Part shown: positions 8,436 to 18,561 of the stretch, one piece after another
How positions within the stretch are numbered: the first letter of the stretch is position 1
Layout: every line of letters starts with the position of its first letter
NCBI GenBank assembly: GCA_000697335.1
Contig: JNEM01009161.1
Location: forward strand, 1 to 21,639
DNA: 21,639 bases
Direction of reading: 5' to 3'
From: Conidiobolus incongruus B7586
Lineage: Eukaryota; Entomophthoromycota; Entomophthoromycetes; Entomophthorales; Conidiobolaceae
Position numbers and translations under genes: made by a program
Notes under the pieces: model-generated
Seen by the model: only the letters and a program-made list of their open reading frames with translations
Told to the model about the DNA's origin: nothing
Database searches by the model: none

Positions 8436-9452
8436 ATGAAACCTTTTCCCAGATTCCCTCCTACTACAATTGAATCTTCCAACGTTGAATTTGATCCTCC
8501 TTCAACATGCAGTTGCTCGCTCGCATATTGCCCAAATGATCATTCATGGCGCCAAGTCCAGCAATGTATCATGCAAATGGACGCCCAATACGGAGCTTCT
8601 TTTTACACCTGGTTAAAGAACGAGGAGAATGTTCTTGTTACAGCTGTATACTTGCAGCGTATTGCCAATGAATATCCTATAGATAGAGTTGTTAACGGCC
8701 TTCAATGGCTTATCGTCGGTTGGAAAGTCGAAAGTGTTGTAACGCTTCTTAGACACCTTACACTGCATTGGGGAACTGACACGCCCAGTGCTCTTTGTCC
8801 CAACCCTCAGCAATGGGAAGTGTCTCGTGCCAATCTTGTTCAAAGACTTACACAACATTGGCCCCTTACAGCTCAAGCTAAATTTATTAAGCAGTTCATG
8901 GCTTACTGGAAGTGTTCGCATCAAAAGCGCACCTTCTTAGCCCATCTTCTCCAAGATGCTTCATTTGTACAATGCTCACAACTATTCAGCTTACTCGGCC
9001 ACACTGTAGACTACCCCATCAAGGTGTCAATTCTTCAGACCGCTGCTAAGAAGCAGTCTAGTCGCTCACAAAAGGCCAAGCGTCCCAGAACCCCCATCGA
9101 CTCATCCACGCCTTCTTCCCCTGGCAAAACGAGAAGACTTTCGTCTTCACCACCTCCTAGACGCACTGCCTCCAATGCTGCTTCCCCTATCCCTGAGACT
9201 TCAGTACATACGCCACCCCAAGCACAATCACAATCCACAGTCGGATCACCCCAACCAGACCAGCAGCTCACACAATCTCCGACGCCAGCACAATCGCATC
9301 CTTGGGACCAAATGCTCGAAACAGAGCTTGAGCTCGAAACCGCCACATGTCCCCGTCCTGCAGTGTTCGCACCCACGACATCGACCAATGACCACGATCC
9401 GAACGCAGCCGGTGATTCGACTTCCGCCAAGCGTCGCCCCAGTCTCCTTTAA
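8436..9452 (+). CDS. Unrecognised protein: tryptophan-ladder helical domain plus phosphosite-rich nuclear-type tail
   Basis: A single-exon 338-aa protein I cannot assign to a family. Residues 25-36 hold C-x-C-x4-C-x3-H, a possible metal site. Residues 60-195 look all-helical, with tryptophans at 96, 112, 127, 142 and 158, that is, every 15-16 residues. The segments 96-112 (W-K-V...L-L-R-H-L-T-L-H-W) and 127-142 (W-E-V...L-V-Q-R-L-T-Q-H-W) are clearly repeat copies. The tail from 203 on is disordered, with basic clusters at 205-218 (KK...KAKRPR) and 231-243 suited to nuclear import. It has nine Ser/Thr-Pro sites between 219 and 284, and RRLS and RRPS motifs (S236, S336) that fit PKA. G/C-ending codons are commoner than in the polo-box gene. 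Start: first ATG after a long ATG-free leader. A nuclear regulator under kinase control is an inference only; the long upstream region supports tight control. Confidence 0.8.
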   Translation: MKPFPRFPPTTIESSNVEFDPPSTCSCSLAYCPNDHSWRQVQQCIMQMDAQYGASFYTWLKNEENVLVTAVYLQRIANEYPIDRVVNGLQWLIVGWKVESVVTLLRHLTLHWGTDTPSALCPNPQQWEVSRANLVQRLTQHWPLTAQAKFIKQFMAYWKCSHQKRTFLAHLLQDASFVQCSQLFSLLGHTVDYPIKVSILQTAAKKQSSRSQKAKRPRTPIDSSTPSSPGKTRRLSSSPPPRRTASNAASPIPETSVHTPPQAQSQSTVGSPQPDQQLTQSPTPAQSHPWDQMLETELELETATCPRPAVFAPTTSTNDHDPNAAGDSTSAKRRPSLL

Positions 9453-11756
9453 ACCCCCCTGTAAATATACCATCACCGTCCAAAATTCTCCTTTTAATTT
9501 TATATTAATTAAATAATTTAACATTTTTTTTCATTCATTAAAAATTTTACATTTAATTAATCACAATTTTTATTTTTATTTTCAAATGTTATAATTTTAC
9601 TTATAATAGTATTAATTGTTAACAAGAACTTAATTCCCAAAGTTTAAATCAGGTAATCAATTCCAATTATGAAATTATTGGGTATATCCTTGACATTCCC
9701 AGCATAATTAACCCTGGGACTCATCTTGACTTATTTTGGGAATCTGGTAGCAACTGATTTAAAATTCCTCGAAAAATTTTTTCCAAATTAGATCCTTGCT
9801 GGGGCTGGATTGACTAAAATTAGGAATTATCTTCATACGTCCACTAGAGTTGGATCATTTCCCTGCTTCTTTTGTTATTGAAGGCCAATATTTTGTCCAT
9901 TTTGTGATTTGAAAAGTACTCTTCATTGTATTAAAGATATAGGGTTATTAGTGTTCAATGGAATGAAGTGATGATGGTATCAGTTGTCTATGATAAAGAC
10001 TTGAATAGATCCACAAATTATTTTCAACATAATTATAACGTCTTTAGCATGTAGTCATTGAGATTTTAAGTAACTTCCCAATAAGTTGATCATTTCTTTA
10101 ACTCTTTTTGAAACCATCAAGAATTTTTTTTAGAAAGCTAACAAAATTTTTTAAATTTAATAAAACTAATAATGTGAATGAGTTATTGTATAATAAAAAT
10201 ACCCTTAGATTGTATATAAAAAAGTTTGATATAATTGTATTAAATTAATAGTGAAAGTATTATTTTAAATACCCTATTATTTCCACTTACCCCAATTTTT
10301 TTATCTTTTAATAAAATTAATTTTTAATTAAATATTTTTTTTTTGATTTTCATAATTAACAAATATTTATTTAATATTCAAAATAATCAACTTTTGAAAA
10401 ATTTATTTTTGGAATGAGTATTAAAGTGTTTTGTTTATTGAATCTGTAAATCTGTTATTTATTAATGGAATTGTAATGTATTGTTAATTATTATATATTA
10501 GTGTCTCTTTACGGATTATAATTAACCTGACATAATTATTTATCATAGTATATTAGCGATTTCTTTTGCCTTGTATTAATACCTAGTATATTATTGTATA
10601 ACATATTAATTATTCAAGGTCAGCTATGATATATTGATAATTGAAAAACTCAGAATGAGTGATTGAAAAAGAAACTATATTTGTACCAAGTGTTAATGTC
10701 TCGGAGGAGAAGATTATGTACATTATAATAATTACTCTAAGACGATCACCAGAAAACAATTAAATATATTTGAATCAGCTTAATGGAATGATGCCAAATA
10801 AATTATATATATTTTGTTAATTGTTATTTTGCCCTCGCTTTATTTGAATTTTAAAACGAGTAACCTATTTCCATTCCAGTTTTATTTATCAGCGTTTATA
10901 ATTTTTTTTTAATTTTTTTTAATTAGATCCTTTCAATAGGATTGATTTAAGGATATGATTTTACCGCAAATGATGAATAAGGCAAATTTTTCTTATTTTG
11001 AGATTTATGCCATGATAATTAGCTGAATTCGGTTTACCTATTTTTGCTGTCATATTTATGGTGAAGCGTATTTAATGTTATTATTGAAGCTAACTTGGAA
11101 AGTATTGGTTAATGAAATTTATGTTGATGAAAGGTTTAATGGTACTTGAATTATTTAAATATTTTTGAGGATAAAAAGATGCTGTTCTACTTTGGAATTT
11201 AAATTTTAACACAGGATTTCAATTTTGTTGGCATTTCACAAATTTTGTATATAATATAGAGGATTAAATATGTAATAGAATAGTTACAATGTATTGTTAA
11301 AGCAACTCAGTAGGCGATGGTTTTAGATTATCATTCTCCATGGCTTAGAATTGTGATGTTAATATCGAAATATAAACAAAGAACACCAATTTTTGTTAAA
11401 AGTTCCGTCTATGGAACTAAACTTTTAAATGGCTCAATATTATACAATATATAATAAGTGTCATGACTAATACCACTCAATTAACTAAACTAAGATATAA
11501 ATTCACAAAATTATTTAATTTAACAATATATTTTTTAAAGCATTGGAATAAATATAATTTTAATCTATTCTTAATCTAATATGAAAAGAGAACAAAAACT
11601 CTTGATTTTCAAATCAAATTATGTGATATTTAAAATATTGACTAGCATTTTCAAATACTGAAAAACATTAAATATGTGGAATAATATTGTATTAATTATT
11701 AGTATTTTATTAAAGCTTTAATATAGACTTTAATATCTTGATAAATTTATACAATT

Positions 11757-11800
11757 ACAAATGTGAACATTTGTGACTTTTCGATTGAAAAGTCACAAAT
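11757..11800. repeat. Two overlapping perfect hairpins that compete for one arm
   Basis: ATTTGTGACTTTTC (11769-11782) pairs perfectly over 14 bp with GAAAAGTCACAAAT (11787-11800) around loop GATT. The upstream ACAAATGT (11757-11764) pairs perfectly over 8 bp with ACATTTGT (11767-11774) around GA. The two stems share bases 11769-11774, so they are mutually exclusive foldings. No gene is adjacent. Confidence 0.85.
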
Positions 11801-12359
11801 TCTTTTATTTATTAGTAGCTAATTATATTAGGTTAAATTTATAAATGGGCTCATAATAAATAAAAAGAGTTTAATAGTTTTTATAATATAATTTCTAACA
11901 TAAATTTATATATTTATAGCTTCTTTATTTAACAGAGTTTTTAATAATGTTATAAATCTAATATACTATAATAAAAATAATCGAATTTGTGATAAATTTC
12001 ATTTAGAATATTAATAGTAAAAAAATATCATAGCTTTACATTTTGTATAAATTAACAAGGATTAGTTAATATAAGCTCATTTGTAATATAATAATTTGAT
12101 TTGATCAGTATTCAATCATAATCTATAATAATATTTCGATTAATTATTAAATAGAATATAACTGTTTATTTTTAATTTTGATCTTAAAAACAAAATTAAA
12201 TATATTTTTCATTGAAAGTTATATATTTACCTAAACTTAAGTATTATTCAAAATGTTGGTTGAATATAAAAACCAAAATATATATTCTTCAAAAATATAA
12301 AAATATAAGTAAGGCGAGCCATATGTATTGAATTCAATTTTTATTATCATGTGATCTTC

Positions 12360-12462
12360 AATAGTCAATATAATTTACAAAATGAATCAATGATTATATT
12401 TAATTATTATAACGATTCGTCTTATAGATTCATAAAAGTTATATTATATTATATTGACTATT
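12360..12462. repeat. 15-bp perfect inverted repeat bounding a 103-bp segment
   Basis: AATAGTCAATATAAT (12360-12374) and ATTATATTGACTATT (12448-12462) are exact reverse complements separated by 73 bp. The layout resembles the ends of a miniature inverted-repeat DNA element, but no target-site duplication is visible at the edges. Part of the right arm belongs to an ATATT microsatellite. Confidence 0.6.
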
Positions 12463-13797
12463 CAATATTTCAAACCTTCTACTATATTTGATTTAGTTAA
12501 CCATCATAAACTATAATATCAATTGTCTTCAACTCAATCATGATTTCCTGAATTTCTGAAAATATTAATTAAACCAAGATAACTTTGTTATTATATATTA
12601 AATATGTGATTTAATTAAGACACCATTTAATATCAATCACAATATCAAAATTTTATCTATATTATAACTTATTAAACAATGGGGTTTAGTAAATATAAAT
12701 TATTACTGAGCTAACTTTGCAATAATTGAAATTGATAAGAAAATGAATAATTATAATAAATAACTTTGATATATTGCATTATCTGACTTGAAGTATTATT
12801 TTATTTGTCAAAGAAATGAATTGAAAAAATATTGCGTTTAAATGGATTATGTTAAAATTATTAATTATTTAAGAGATAATAAATCTTTGAAAAAGTACTA
12901 ATATTGATTCCATATGATGTTATTTTTCATTTTGAATTATGTATTAATAACTATTATATATTTTTTTAAAATAATTAGCTTTTGAAGTATTAATGTTTTA
13001 AAATTATTTTCAACTAATTATATGTATAATAATTGATATTTTTATAATTTGAAAATTTTAGTTTAAGTTGTAGATATATAAAATTTCAAATCAATATTGT
13101 TTTTTCTTTCAGAAAATATATTCAATTTTACAAAAGTATAATCAATAGAAAGGTAGGTTAATTGATACAAAGATGACACCATGGCTGATATAGTATAAAT
13201 ACGCTCTATTATAAATATTCATATAATGAGCTATTGTATTGAATAAATTTATAATATTTGATAATTCTAAAAGTTTAAATTATTTTTATAAAATAATTCA
13301 ATGGAAATTAGATAAAAGATATGATATTTTTTATTATAATTAAACTTGATATTTATATTTAAATTTACTTTTTTGAATAAAATAAAACACAAAATTAATC
13401 ATTATAAACTCATTCTCATAAAATCATCCTAAAATAACGATAATAATAATCTAAGATAAAAAATATTATTATAAAGTGAAATTATAATAATAAGTTAAGT
13501 GATGATTGCTGTTACATTGAAATATCTTGCATAGTTTTCCCTATATGCACTAAAATATTATTTTATTCCTGACAAATTGGTGATGAATGTGGAAATTTAC
13601 AAATATTAAGTAATTGGCAACTCGTTAGCTATAATCACTTTAATATAACGACTATATGATGAAGCTATGTTGTATACAGTTTAATGATAGCACATCCAAC
13701 TGACAAAAAAAATAATTTCCGTCTTATTGAATTTAATTACAGTATTTTTTTGGATTAGGTTCAAACTATCAAAAAACATAATAAAAATTACAGTGAA

Positions 13798-13815
13798 ATA
13801 TATATATATATATAT
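13798..13815. repeat. AT dinucleotide microsatellite
   Basis: Nine uninterrupted AT units. A shorter TA run occurs near 19752-19764. Confidence 0.85.
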
Positions 13816-14588
13816 GCATTACTAAAAATACATAAAATTTTGTCCATAATTTCATAAACTAAATATATGCACATATTATATACATTTAAAACAAATATTC
13901 ATTTCTACAATATAAACTCTAAAATTGATGATTAAATTATTGAACAGTGTTGTTTATGTTTAATCCTGGAGCTCATATTCATTGATTTTATTAATTTATT
14001 CAATCAAGAGTGTTTCTATATAGTTGTTTCGTTGAAAGAATCTTTAATTACAATTGAATACGTTTATAAAATGCAAGAAAAGTATAAAAAGAGTGTTTTG
14101 AACATATTATCTTGATTACTGAGTTTTTGTAAATTGTTTTAAATTTAGTGATTATAGTAATATTAGTTAATGTCATACATTGCATGTATCATTATTGATA
14201 ATAAACAGTTATTATTTGATGTATTTTTAGTAGAAAAAAGACCTTATTCATCTTATAATGTATAAACAATGATAATGGTGATTTTAATATTTATTCATAA
14301 TTAAACAATGCTTTATTAGAAGTTTGATAAATACTTATTCGAAAACTATAATCAGGAATTTCAAAAAATATAAGCTATGCAACAAGTAAACAAAACAGAA
14401 ATACTTTAGATCCTCTAAGAAAATTCATATCAATCATATTCGTATTGTGGATCTATTGATATTGCATTCTATTCATTTAGTTCATTTTAAGATTGGTTTT
14501 TTAAATTGAAAATGATTAATTTTAAAAAAACATAATATTACAAAATTTTTTTGATGTGACTAAGAAATGAAATATAATTAAACTAAAA

Positions 14589-14699
14589 ATGAGTGTATCC
14601 CAAGTCATTGTGAGAATTGCCTAAAAAATGAGTTGTTTATTAGTAATCCTTTACCCAATGATTTAAAATGATTGCAAACCTCTGACTCAAAAGTGAGCT
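14589..14699 (+). promoter_or_regulatory. Gcn4/AP-1-type site and half-sites upstream of the bZIP gene
   Basis: TGACTCA, the exact Gcn4/AP-1 recognition word, lies at 14693-14699, 68 bp before the start codon of a bZIP gene whose DNA-contact residues match that class. Partial matches ATGAGT (14589-14594), AGTCAT (14603-14608) and ATGAGT (14628-14633) lie within the preceding 105 bp. A CCAAT is at 14655-14659. I found no other TGACTCA or TGAGTCA in the window by eye. Confidence 0.5.
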
Positions 14700-14766
14700 T
14701 AACTATGAATGAAAAGTATTTAATGATAGAAAATTGATGAATTGAATCATTTTTTCATTATTCAAA

Positions 14767-15502
14767 ATGACCCAATTTCCAACTGAACCCTATACTCCAA
14801 ACATGACTGAAACACCTAATTCTGAGAAAACCAATATCGAGTTTCCTAACCTTCCAGCTCAATCAATCATGCTGAATCAGCAAAATACTGAAAAGTTGTT
14901 CCAGTTACCTCCAGACATTATGAAAAATCAATTTTTACCTGTATCGACAAATTCCATGTTACCTATTTCCGACGCTCACAAACAGCTCCTTCATTCTTTT
15001 CCCATCGTCGAGTCGAAATATCGGCCGGCAACTAGTGTCTGCCAAGCCCCCTCCTCCGAATTTCGTACCATGCAGCGTCCTAGTGCATTTTTAACTCTTC
15101 CACGTCCTAAAGCACTCCTTCCTATGGAAGATAGTTATCAACTCACTCCTTACAATGATAGAACCACCGCAACTACAGATAGCTCAAACAAGGTAAACTT
15201 AACATGAATTTACATACATTCTTTAATTATTAATCAATGCTTAGGAAAACATATATGAACCTGATATGAGTGAATCGACCCAAAGTACCTTAATTGTGAA
15301 TAATGAAACCTCAGAAGAAGACAAAATTCGTATTCGCAGACAACGAAATCGAGCCGCAGCTCGTCGCAGTAGAGAAAAAAGAATCAAATTTATCATGTCT
15401 CTTGAACAAGAAAATCGTCAGCTTTGGATTCAAAATAGCTCTTTAATCACTGAAATGAATGAATTGAAGAATATGCTGCTTGAAAGAAAATTAAACAAAT
15501 AA
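14767..15502 (+). CDS. bZIP transcription factor of the Gcn4/AP-1 type (two exons)
   Basis: Exons 14767-15192 and 15245-15502 join in phase 0 to a 227-aa protein. The N-terminal 140 residues are Pro/Ser/Gln-rich with scattered hydrophobic and acidic residues, typical of a disordered activation region. The basic region is at 169-190 and has the signature N177-R-A-A-A-R-R-S-R185, matching N-x-x-A-A-x-x-S-R, the Gcn4/AP-1 contact set that reads TGACTCA. The zipper starts exactly ten residues after R185: L195, L202, L209, L216, with Asn at core a positions 199 and 206, which favours parallel dimers and particular partners. It acts as a nuclear dimeric DNA-binding regulator. A TGACTCA lies 68 bp upstream, suggesting self-regulation. 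The intron separates activation and DNA-binding halves, and M150 is the first in-frame Met of exon 2. AATAAA at 15576-15581 is a likely polyadenylation signal. Confidence 0.92.
15193..15244 (+). other. Spliceosomal intron (52 nt) of the bZIP gene
   Basis: Starts GTAAAC, ends GCTTAG, with a branch-like TTAAT about 14 nt before the acceptor. Removal restores one frame through residues K142 and E143. If retained, the frame stops five codons into the intron (GTA AAC TTA ACA TGA), giving a protein without the DNA-binding domain. Confidence 0.9.
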
Positions 15503-15836
15503 TTCTATTATTTTGCTAAAGTTGCAAATATACATGTTTATACTCATTAAAATCTTGGACTATGCTAATTCAAATAATAAATGTTATAGCTTATTATTAA
15601 ATTGATATATTCAAGTTTTTATTATAATGATTTTATGAAATTTAATGAACTTTTGAATACAAAATATGAAATTATTGTTTTATAAAAATATAAAATCAAA
15701 TTAGTTATAAAGTGATGTAACAAGTAAAATAATAAATATGTTTTATTTAAATAATATTAAAAATAGATACAAATAATTAATTATTAAAATGATTCTTAAA
15801 TAGATTAATTACCAAAATTCAATGAATAATGAAAAC
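15503..15836. terminator. Convergent 3' region shared by the bZIP and chitin synthase genes
   Basis: 334 bp between two stop codons on opposite strands. AATAAA on the plus strand at 15576-15581 suits the bZIP transcript. TTTATT at 15742-15747, AATAAA on the minus strand, lies about 90 nt past the chitin synthase stop. The transcripts may overlap at their 3' ends. Confidence 0.5.
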
Positions 15837-18368
15837 CTAACCGAATATTAATCTGGCAACTAAGTACCAGCAAGATCCAACAAACCTTACAAAAGATAAA
15901 CTAGCAACACTCCAGAATAAGAAGGTTAAGTAGGGATTAAATCTAGTTAAAGGTTCTCCAGAGTATTTGACACTAAGCTGTTCGAAAATATTGGAAGTCA
16001 AAAGAACGATAAGTAATGTATTGGAGAAAATCCATGATAAAACAAGTTGAGTACGGAATTGCTTATTGGAATCTTCTCTCTTTGTAGCGGCATCTCTCTT
16101 CTGTTTAACTTCTTTGGGCTTGACTTTGAGCTCTTGAATAAGCTTGTCATAGAGAGCATTGATATCGACCTGTTCAACGGGAACTGATACAGCTGCAACT
16201 TCAACACCTTGAGCGTTAGTTTTAGATTGTACATGCCCTTCTGAAGATTTGGAGCCATCATCTCCCTTAGTACCCCAACTAACATCATGAGTATTACAGA
16301 AAGCATAAACCATGAGAATGTTAATAAAGGAAGGCATAAGGAATAGATATTGGATAAAGGAGGTAAACATGTGCCAAGGTTCAAAATGAAGGAACGAAGC
16401 AAGGAAATAAATACCATAAGTAGATACCAAGGAAATGACGATATTGCGGAAAGCTGGATTATACAGTAAATTATCTGTAAACTGATCAGTTGAATTAATA
16501 TTTTCGAACGACTTGTAAACTGTGAACCCAGCCAAATAAAGCATAATACCCATAATAATCGCGAACAATACCATACAAATGGTATAAAGTGTTTTATAAC
16601 CTTGGGGACGATTACCGAGAGACAAAACGAAAATAATAATAATAGCAGAAATATAGAACAATCTTAAAGGAGCAAAAACGGCTTCGAAATATCTACCAAA
16701 CGGACCACTAATAGCTAATTCCGGGTTTGAGGGATCAACTTTTGTGGCAGCAGTATTCAAAAAGTAGAAGGTAAGATAAAAGTTGGCCTAAAATAAAATC
16801 AATAAAATAAAGTAAAATGTATAAGATGACTATCATACCAAAGCGAACCAACTGAAACACATATTGACGAAATTGTAGAAGAATTCGAATAAGAGCAACA
16901 ATTGACGAATGAAAGAGTGGTTAGTACGAAAGATTTGATAAAAGTGGAAAGTGGCATAGAAGGCTGCAAAGAATGAACCGTTGAGCCAACGTCTTCTTTG
17001 AGAGATCAATTCGGGTACTGCATCAGGTACATCAGTTTCAGCTTTAGCAGACTTGACATATTTTAATAACCATTTGGCATTACGTTTAGTGACTAATTCG
17101 AAACAGAGAATACGATCTTCAGCTAAATACATATTGGCTTCAAAAATACCACCAGTAGCATTGTCACCATGCATAGCTTCACCCTTGAAGTAAGAAGCCA
17201 AAGGCCCAACACCTGGTGAAGAATTTTGAAGGGCAGCATAACGGTAAGCTGAGAAAGCACCAGGAAGCACTGAAATATAACCAAAAATAGATTCCAAAGG
17301 CTTATCCAAAATATTACTCATCTTGTATTCGAAATTTTGTGTAGCAACCAATGGATTCAAAAGCTTGTGCCATCCAGCTCCCAATTCTGCATAAATTTCA
17401 CCACAAGCACCTCCCAAATTGGGATCACGATCGAAAGCCTTCCACAAATGATAAATGGAAGTACCACTGGGACGAGTACCAACATCAATTAGAATACATA
17501 CATTAGGATTCAAAATAGGTCCGAAGGCGTTAAAGAACCATCTATGAGAGTTCAATTTCTTGGCATTCTTTTCCTTCAAACAGAAAATAGTTTGCACAGG
17601 AACGAGACCTGAATCAGCACCTCGGATCTTAAGTTCGGTGTCGACGACAATCTGGGTGGTATATTCATAAATGTGAGCAGTAACTGGCTTACCATTAACA
17701 GAATTCTGGCTGATACCATCTTGGTACACACCCATAGCAGCTAAAACAGTTTTAACTCTAGGGTTGATCTTGGTACGACCGTCAGAGACAATACACACAA
17801 CAACCTTTTGCCAACCGTTATCACCCCAAGTACGAGAGCGATTACGACGACAAAGGTGAGCAATATTCTTCATGACCGAGGTCATTGTCTTGGTGAATAA
17901 ATTTTCATCTTCGTTATACATAGTCATAACAATAAATAACTCGGTTTGACGACCATACATAGCAGGACGAAGAGTATAGCGTTGAGCCAAGAACTCGTCA
18001 GGGTCACAGGTAGCGGCAGTGTAGCGCATATGGGTGAACTCTTCACCTTCCTTATAGAATGCATTAGTCAAAACAGGATCAGGTACCTTACAATCTAACA
18101 CTAAGTTACCCGAAGTAAGGGCAACAGTACGCATACTCTTCCTTCTTCTAGCTTGGTATTCATTAAATTTTCTAGCATTAGGAGGAGGAGCTTCAGATAC
18201 ATCATAAAGACGATTCAGTCTATCTTCCTGAGATTCAGAATGAGAAGACTGGTTATGAGGAGCATCAAAAGCCAGATGGGCCGGCTGTTTAGGACTAGAC
18301 ATATTTCTTTGATAAGGTGAGCTTTTTTCGCTGTCTTGATCAAAATGAGTTTTAAAGGGATCAGACAT
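15837..18368 (-). CDS. Chitin synthase, division 1 (class I/II type), two exons
   Basis: Exons 18368-16839 and 16787-15837 join in phase 0 to 826 aa ending at TAG. The enzyme polymerises N-acetylglucosamine from UDP-GlcNAc into chitin at the plasma membrane. A disordered N-terminus of about 110 residues leads into the conserved N-terminal block (CDPDEF...QRYTLR, 121-134) and the GT2 core. Core motifs are M-Y-N-E-D at 150-154, SDGRTK at 195-200, [10 protein letters not shown] at 259-268 and L-I-D-V-G-T-R-P with D295. The catalytic E417-D418-R and the hallmark Q457-R-R-R-W461 follow. C-terminal hydrophobic spans lie around 488-520, 551-568, 575-601, 624-643, 652-673, 757-778 and 794-819, with the family motif SWGTKG at 680-685. 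The two halves in separate frames are one gene: the splice joins FSWFAL to ANFYLT, a continuous membrane segment typical of the family. It is convergent with the bZIP gene. A strong inverted repeat lies six bases upstream of its ATG. Confidence 0.97.
16788..16838 (-). other. Spliceosomal intron (51 nt) of the chitin synthase gene
   Basis: On the minus strand it begins GTATGA and ends ATTTTAG, with a branch-like TTGAT about 14 nt before the acceptor. It is phase 0, after L510. Retention would stop the frame at its second codon (TGA), removing most membrane segments. Confidence 0.93.
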
Positions 18369-18373
18369 GCTCT

Positions 18374-18429
18374 TTATATCCTATTCAAATCACCTTTCAA
18401 TTCAATTTAATCAACTGAATAGGATATAA
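18374..18429 (-). promoter_or_regulatory. Perfect 14-bp inverted repeat abutting the chitin synthase start codon
   Basis: TTATATCCTATTCA (18374-18387) and TGAATAGGATATAA (18416-18429) are exact reverse complements with a 28-nt spacer. The proximal arm ends five bases before the ATG at 18368. A third partial copy (ATCCTATT, 18429-18436) can pair with the same arm, giving an alternative 8-bp stem. No ATG occurs on the gene strand from 18369 to 18506, so the repeat may sit in the mRNA leader, where it could act as a translation-controlling hairpin. As DNA it could instead be a dimer-binding operator. Confidence 0.6.
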
Positions 18430-18561
18430 TCCTATTTATTTACAAAATCTAATTTAAAATTTGAGTAACTTTTTTCTGATTTATATCAATCTCACCACGA
18501 ATTTATCATTTTATTTCCTCATGAACTCTTGTGTTTTAATATTAAAAGAGTTTACTGTGCA

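Larger units (their letters stand above)
9453..14766. other. 5.3-kb AT-rich desert
   Basis: No credible coding frame, tRNA or rRNA was seen on either strand. The first part, about 9640-9960, is less AT-rich than the rest and contains TCCCAG (9697-9702) inverted to CTGGGA (9714-9719). Further in are overlapping hairpins at 11757-11800, a 15-bp inverted repeat spanning 12360-12462, and a dinucleotide repeat at 13798-13815. The last 180 bases hold putative bZIP-binding words and probably form the promoter of the gene at 14767. Confidence 0.75.

Noticed and set aside
9035-9524. Several minus- and plus-strand frames overlapping the tail of the ladder gene
   Set aside because: They are shadows created by the GC-richer, Ser/Pro-rich coding sequence.
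12360-12462. Definite MITE call
   Set aside because: No target-site duplication and only one copy is visible in the window, so it is reported only as an inverted repeat.
13185-13202. TATAAATA at 13194-13201 as a promoter
   Set aside because: No gene or ATG-poor leader follows it; in this AT-rich DNA such a word is expected by chance.
15266-15502. A separate 78-aa bZIP-only gene
   Set aside because: The frame continues upstream to an AG acceptor at 15244 and splices in phase with the preceding exon. It is kept only as a possible alternative product.
15837-18368. Two separate chitin synthase-like genes in different frames
   Set aside because: A clean 51-nt GT...AG intron at 16788-16838 joins them in phase 0 through a continuous membrane helix.
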